Shown here: positions 63,501 through 64,000 of the stretch, one piece after another
Numbering within the stretch: position 1 is the first letter of the stretch
Layout of the letters: each line of letters opens with the position of its first letter
Source: Eudoraea adriatica DSM 19308
GTDB lineage: Bacteria; Bacteroidota; Bacteroidia; Flavobacteriales; Flavobacteriaceae
Length of the DNA: 64,000 bases
NCBI RefSeq assembly: GCF_000382125.1
Contig: NZ_KB907552.1
Span: 145,098-209,097, forward strand
Reading direction: 5' to 3'
Program-made: the position numbers and the translations under genes
Notes under the pieces: model-generated
The model's database searches: none
What the model saw: the letters and a program-made list of their open reading frames with translations, nothing else
Told to the model about the DNA's origin: nothing

Positions 63501-64000
63501 AAGTAATTATTCCACTACCCCCTGAAATAGGAACATAATCAGAACCCGCTGTTGCGCTACCATTAACAGTATTAATTGTAAATGTAATATTATTATTAGC
63601 ATTGCCTCCACCATCTACGCTTACCACAAAAATAAAGGCCTTGGTTCCTGCATTACCCTCAGTAAGGGTAACGTTGTTGATGCTAATTTCATCCAGGGCT
63701 ACATCTTCACTGGTGATTGTAACTGTTGCATTGTTAGGAGTACCTACCGTATAACCTGCATCATTTGACAAAGTGACTATCACCGTCTCAGGTCCCTCTA
63801 CTGCCGCATCATTGATTGGTGTTACCGTTATCGTGCCACTAGATGCATTGTTCGCTATATTTACCGTTCCTGTTAAAGGCGTATAATCTGAGCCACTTGT
63901 AGCACTTCCGGTAACCGCATAGCTAATTGCAAGATTACCGCCAGATGTATTTGGTGTATCCAAAGTGACTGTAAAAGTGCCGGTATTCAAAGGACTTTCT
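60574..64000 (-). CDS. giant Calx-beta/DUF11 adhesin with type B sorting domain (5' end outside window)
   Basis: The open frame continues past base 64000. At least 1142 residues are in view. It has a series of Calx-beta domains (YAVTGSATSGSDYTPLTGTV-like units at the N side, near 100-220 and 680-790), Ig-like TTDTAACNRGNN/DDFITGED domains, then two DUF11 repeats (about 795-900 and 905-1010). It ends in the gliding-motility C-terminal domain FLFNQFSPNGDGTNDLL...WDGTRNGEQVPQGTYFYIL, the type B secretion signal. Surface adhesin expected, calcium-binding loops likely. PorP/SprF is its paired anchor. Confidence 0.9.
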   Translation of the reverse strand, partial: ESPLNTGTFTVTLDTPNTSGGNLAISYAVTGSATSGSDYTPLTGTVNIANNASSGTITVTPINDAAVEGPETVIVTLSNDAGYTVGTPNNATVTITSEDVALDEISINNVTLTEGNAGTKAFIFVVSVDGGGNANNNITFTINTVNGSATAGSDYVPISGGSGIITSGNPSTTITVTVNGDIAIEANETFNVNLSVPVNAIITDGTGLGTITNDDSCAAGTSAPAFNGGVTELCDSSGQDLDAYTNTPAPPNSVLTWSTNSDPLNTGAHLSSSVVTGSDSYYGFFYDALNDCASPVLQIDLQFNTTPSAGTTTDTAACNRGNNSVTRVDLDDFITGEDNGSWAWTSGPTEVTPDFFNRVQFDDVDDEDLGVYVYTYTTNTAQGACSEATSTVTISVTACEFDCDVAPPIIIPTVPTTYCDEIDPALSLDDYTDGSEPPGTILVWSRNPNPTDPATDHLNQAEKDNPTVGTYYAFFYATDDLCWSLSSDVTLVVNNTPVITATTSDTLCGSGQALLTVEGVIPPGTTNPNFNWYATETSTDEDEEVLSNSDSYTTPVLTETTSYWVEATANGCTSARQEVIVTVNIEPSPGTPVNGSACSIAANGITTVDLDDLLIGADPGAWAIITDPSGGSVVIDGDNIVDFMGLSVGNYEFTYTTNTAVPPCVDQTVTVTITVTDCINDISIGPGVTLLEGNSGTTVFSFSLSRTGDISVPATVDYTVTGSGENPADAEDFVGGTLPVGTANFIAGSPVGTLNINVNGDLTVEPDETFTVTLSNPSGGATLATATSLGTISNDDGIGTGIDLEITKSVDAQIVEVGQEVIFTVTVNNLANINVSDVLISDVLQSGFEYVSETASLGAYDNTTGEWFIDELQPLASATLDITAIVLDGGVYSNTATLLGSVPQDINDANNEDTVTIIIGAPQAADLLIEKTAESANPLVGEDVVFTIIVTNLSLEGTVSQIVVEDIIPDGPDTEFVYLSHTQDLGVYERATGIWQIPSLAQNQQATLQITVNVPISGIWGNTATIISPPLVAGANPEAFVRVNVNEPTNTEPGFLFNQFSPNGDGTNDLLKINDLEDYPDNYLQIFDRYGNKIYDIQGMTDGNTWDGTRNGEQVPQGTYFYILDLGDGSEIRKGWIQLIR

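Overview
The window looks like chromosomal DNA of a marine-type member of the Flavobacteriaceae (Bacteroidetes). The evidence is a type IX secretion/gliding operon with a PorP/SprF protein, a PorE-like OmpA protein and a type B sorting-domain adhesin. It also has a FolK-deoxynucleoside kinase fusion, a GH97 glycosidase, DUF4212 with an acetate symporter, and promoters of the TTG / TAnnTTTG type. AT content is fairly high. I see no rRNA, IS element, prophage or CRISPR array.

Region 1 (1-18,139) is housekeeping: a truncated alpha/beta hydrolase, a small holin-like membrane protein, then tig-clpP-clpX. It continues with a hydrolase-like protein antisense to the clpX end, a GH3-family protein, a DUF2797 protein, a large AsmA-type protein, sppA with a queuosine-precursor transporter, folK-dNK, a SpoU-type RNA methyltransferase and mutS. 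A possible small RNA with its own terminator lies between folK-dNK and the methyltransferase.

Region 2 (18,140-18,975) is a tRNA locus. One promoter precedes two identical 92-bp units that start like tRNA-Gly but carry a palindrome in place of the D arm. Genuine tRNA-Gly(GCC) and tRNA-Leu(UAA) genes follow.

Region 3 (18,976-38,056) is accessory. A PagL-like lipid A deacylase is followed by an array of DUF6090-type single-span membrane proteins. Seven copies share one N-terminal anchor, and an eighth gene joins a similar anchor to an alpha/beta hydrolase lipoprotein. Between them lie debris of a small gene family, orphan gene starts, a cupin protein and a membrane protein. Next come a CehA/McbA-like hydrolase, an esterase, a peptidylhydroxyglycine-lyase-like protein, an amidohydrolase lipoprotein and a glycosyltransferase-like protein with paralogue debris upstream. 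This is the most unusual part of the window.

Region 4 (38,091-57,464) is metabolic. It contains an operon of gamma-glutamyltransferase, an APH-aminotransferase fusion and dapB. A GH97 glucosidase faces glucokinase, which would let released glucose be phosphorylated. folE has a nine-codon leader ORF. Small outer-membrane proteins, a nucleotidase, a SanA-like protein and an atypical NRAMP protein follow. The acetate module runs DUF4212, sodium:solute symporter, acetyl-CoA synthetase.

Region 5 (57,627-64,000) is the type IX secretion operon on the minus strand: a giant Calx-beta/DUF11 adhesin (cut by the window end), PorP/SprF, then the OmpA-type lipoprotein-like partner.
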